Assembly: GCA_026770585.1 (NCBI GenBank)
Contig: MU647750.1
Coordinates: 39,117 to 49,860 of the forward strand
Length of the DNA: 10,744 bases
DNA from: Baffinella frigidus
Taxonomy: Eukaryota; Cryptophyceae; Cryptomonadales; Baffinellaceae
Reading direction: 5' to 3'
Below the pieces are notes generated by a model. That model had not been told where the DNA came from. It ran no database searches and was given only the letters and a program-made list of their open reading frames with translations. The position numbers were made by a program, and so were the translations under genes. Below are positions 6,877-10,744 of this stretch, piece by piece (within the stretch, counting starts at the first letter, position 1; each line of letters begins with the position of its first letter).

Positions 6877-6930
6877 TACCCCTGTAGGGTGCTCCTGGGC
6901 AACGTCGCACCACATCTCCCACCAGAAGTC

Positions 6931-6997
6931 CTTTCTACGGAAGGGCGTGCCGTTGGCACATGTTGGGCGAAATTAAAACCTCAAGGACCTGAAGCGG
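6931..6997 (+). repeat. Dispersed repeat B, copy 6 (diverged, partial)
   Basis: CTTTCTACGGAA...ATGTTGGGCG...AACCTCAAGGACCTGAAGCGG aligns in order with the second half of the B unit (CTTTCTACAGAA...ATGTTGGGAG...AACCTCAAGGACCTAAAGG). Clearly older than the other copies. Confidence 0.6.
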
Positions 6998-7025
6998 TGC
7001 GCCCAGGTCGCCGCACGCAGAGCTA

Positions 7026-7196
7026 GAGCGCTGTGCAGAGAAGTTGGCCACCGGAAAATGGGAAAATGGGGAAATTGGAGCCATTTTGTCAACTTTTGAG
7101 AAATTCATGATACTAAATTTCTCAAAAGTCGACAAAATGGCCCCAATTTATCGATTTTCCATAATTTCCGGTGGCCAACTTCTCTGCGCAGCGCTC
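7026..7196. mobile_element. Long foldback element with GAGCGCTG ends (171 bp)
   Basis: The left arm begins GAGCGCTGTGCAGAGAAG and the right arm ends CTTCTCTGCGCAGCGCTC; the arms pair for about 75-80 bp with few mismatches through GTTGGCCACCGG and GCCATTTTGTC. The flanks are TA (7024-7025, 7197-7198). The loop is only about 15 bases. No coding capacity; frames across it (ENGEIGAIL...) are repeat translations. A different family from CAGGGG by sequence. Confidence 0.85.
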
Positions 7197-7204
7197 TACA
7201 TGTA

Positions 7205-7438
7205 CAGGGGTACCCCGCTCACAAGAAACTGCCCCCCCCCTACAGGGGTACCTCGCTCATAAGAAACCGCCAACCCCTAGGACCCTACAGTAGGACTATG
7301 CCGAGGGCCCTACGGTGGTCCTAGGGGGTTGGGCGTTTCTTATGAGCGGGGTACCCCTGTAGGACCACCGTAGGGCCCTAGGCATGGGCCTACGGTAGGG
7401 TCCTAGGGGGGCGGTTTCTCATGAGCGAGGTGCTCCTG
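7205..7438 (+). mobile_element. CAGGGG foldback MITE, copy 8 (outer), split by copy 9
   Basis: The left half CAGGGGTACCCCGCTCACAAG runs to the C-run at 7240; the right half resumes at about 7360 with TAGGACCACCGTAGGG and ends CTCCTG at 7438. TA flanks at 7203-7204 and 7439-7440. Without copy 9 and one TA it is 115 bp. The right border is 53 bases beyond the NAC-alpha stop codon, so it may be transcribed in that gene's 3' UTR. Confidence 0.88.
7243..7359 (-). mobile_element. CAGGGG foldback MITE, copy 9 (inner, 117 bp, reversed core)
   Basis: CAGGGGTACCTCGCTCATAAG to GAGCGGGGTACCCCTG, flanked by TA (7241-7242, 7360-7361). In uninterrupted copies the same place reads CCCCTAGGACC; here it reads CCCC-TA-element-TA-GGACC, a direct demonstration of TA target duplication. 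Confidence 0.92.
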
Positions 7439-7491
7439 TAATTCCCTTGAGACAGAGCGAGTAAACTTTACTATCACTCCTCAAGCAGCGC

Positions 7492-10064
<2,573 letters not shown>

Positions 10065-10226
10065 GTTGCTCGTGTGATTCTCAAACTCTATCTAAAAGTC
10101 ACGATTTTAAAAAGGTTGGCTGAACTCAAAAGTGGAAAGTCGTGCAAAGTTGACAGTACTGGTCAAATTCTCCATAAGCTCCATAAGCCCCGAACCGCCC
10201 ACGATCGCCGTTCTAAGCCTTCAAAT
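10065..10226 (-). promoter_or_regulatory. NAC-alpha 5' flank
   Basis: The transcription start cannot be seen. On the minus strand an A/T-rich stretch (TTTTTAAAATCG) lies about 40-50 bases before the ATG, and the duplicated TTATGGAGC motif (10170-10186, identical to 226-242) lies about 105-122 bases before it. Both are candidates only. Confidence 0.3.
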
Positions 10227-10401
10227 GGGCCTCGGATAGGTGTACCGTGCTCGGCCAAAAGAGGTGCGGGGTACCCCGCATGGCTATCTGGGCCTCGGAT
10301 AGGTGTACTGCCAAAAGAGGTGCGGGGTACCCCGCATGGCCATCTGGGCCTCGGATAGGTGTACCGTGCTCGGCCAATGAGGTGCGGGGTACCCCGCACT
10401 G
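10227..10401 (+). repeat. Three tandem units, each with a 16-bp palindrome
   Basis: Units start GGGCCTCGGATAGGTGTAC at 10227, 10290 and 10346 (periods 63 and 56; the middle unit lacks CGTGCTCG). Each contains the exact palindrome TGCGGGGTACCCCGCA. They lie about 160-340 bases upstream of the NAC-alpha start. They may be regulatory or merely a minisatellite. Confidence 0.9.
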
Positions 10402-10420
10402 GGTGCAGAGGTTCCCGCAC

Positions 10421-10476
10421 ATCACAACAGCCCCCCCGGTGTACCTGGATCACAACAGCCCCCCCGGTGTACCCGG
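10421..10476 (+). repeat. 28-bp tandem repeat, two copies
   Basis: ATCACAACAGCCCCCCCGGT followed by GTACCTGG or GTACCCGG, directly repeated with a period of 28 and one difference. Confidence 0.88.
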
Positions 10477-10504
10477 GGATACCGTTCCGTGTAGGATGAC
10501 CGGA

Positions 10505-10523
10505 GTGACTGTACCACAGTCAC
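10505..10523. repeat. Short palindrome
   Basis: GTGACTG, TACCA, CAGTCAC: 7-bp stem, five-base loop. Function unknown. Confidence 0.6.
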
Positions 10524-10530
10524 GTCCACC

Positions 10531-10634
10531 ATCCCTTAAGTGGCGAGACCGTCAACATTGACGGCCAAGAGGTCCTAGGCAGGTCGTAGGGCCTTACGAT
10601 AGGGCGTATGAGCCTACTGGCGACTTAAGAGATA
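10531..10634 (-). mobile_element. TATCCCTTAAG element, copy 1 (inverted)
   Basis: Begins ATCCCTTAAGTGGCG and ends GGCGACTTAAGAGATA. The interior GGTCCTAGGCAGG...GTATGAGCCTACT is the reverse complement of copy 2's first 65 bases with a few mismatches. More diverged than copy 2; the left flank is CA rather than TA. Confidence 0.7.
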
Positions 10635-10640
10635 AGGAGA

Positions 10641-10744
10641 TATCCCTTAAGTGGCGAGTAGGCTCATACGCCCTACGGTAGAGCCCTAGGACCTGCCTAG
10701 GGCGAGTTAGGGTGAATATTCGCCCGTCCGCCACTTAAGGGATA
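10641..10744 (+). mobile_element. TATCCCTTAAG element, copy 2 (104 bp)
   Basis: Exact 16-bp terminal inverted repeats TATCCCTTAAGTGGCG and CGCCACTTAAGGGATA, where the outermost TA may be the target duplication. The window ends exactly at the right border. It is six bases from copy 1 and in inverted orientation, so the pair forms a larger palindrome of about 65-bp arms. Confidence 0.78.

Noticed and set aside
7044-7262. Frames ENGEIGAILSTFEKF... on both strands at 6935-7262
   Set aside because: Both strands translate alike because the sequence is a 171-bp foldback.
10227-10476. CRISPR-like spaced repeats
   Set aside because: Only three units with unequal, themselves repeated spacers; eukaryotic context; no cas genes.

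Overview
The window looks like nuclear DNA from a repeat-rich eukaryote, most likely a marine microalga (haptophyte, dinoflagellate or stramenopile; I cannot decide which). The evidence is a spliced five-exon gene for nascent polypeptide-associated complex alpha (NAC-alpha), one GC-AG intron among GT-AG introns, TTTAGGG-like telomeric-type repeats scattered in introns and spacers, and a decayed MYND zinc-finger/TPR-like protein of a kind that I recall being expanded in algal genomes. There is no bacterial operon structure, rRNA, CRISPR array or convincing tRNA.

Layout. 1-220 (minus): start of an unrecognised protein that runs off the left edge. 465-1892 (plus): a MYND-finger gene with an intact zinc finger but several frame breaks, a premature TAG, one probable 269-nt intron and a foldback sequence near its 3' end, so most likely a pseudogene. 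1893-7440: about 5.5 kb without a supportable gene, filled with short non-autonomous elements. Chief among these is a 115-119 bp foldback family (nine copies plus fragments) with CAGGGGTACC termini and TA target duplications. There is also an 85-90 bp dispersed repeat (six copies, 'repeat B'), a two-copy D repeat, a perfect 55-bp inverted repeat, and other foldbacks flanked by TA. 7492-10064 (minus): complete NAC-alpha gene, five exons that join to a 194-residue protein; its introns contain further foldbacks, telomere-like repeats and a duplicated 5' splice site. 10065-10744: 5' flank of NAC-alpha, with three tandem copies of a unit carrying a 16-bp palindrome, a 28-bp tandem repeat, and two inverted copies of another roughly 104-bp terminal-inverted-repeat element at the right edge.

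How the parts relate. Only NAC-alpha is a confidently intact gene: a ribosome-associated chaperone subunit. The other signal is mobile-element biology. The foldback family inserts at TA, its own ends contain TA within GGTACC, and two insertions of the family into itself can be read directly. No transposase is visible, so all copies would need enzymes supplied from elsewhere.
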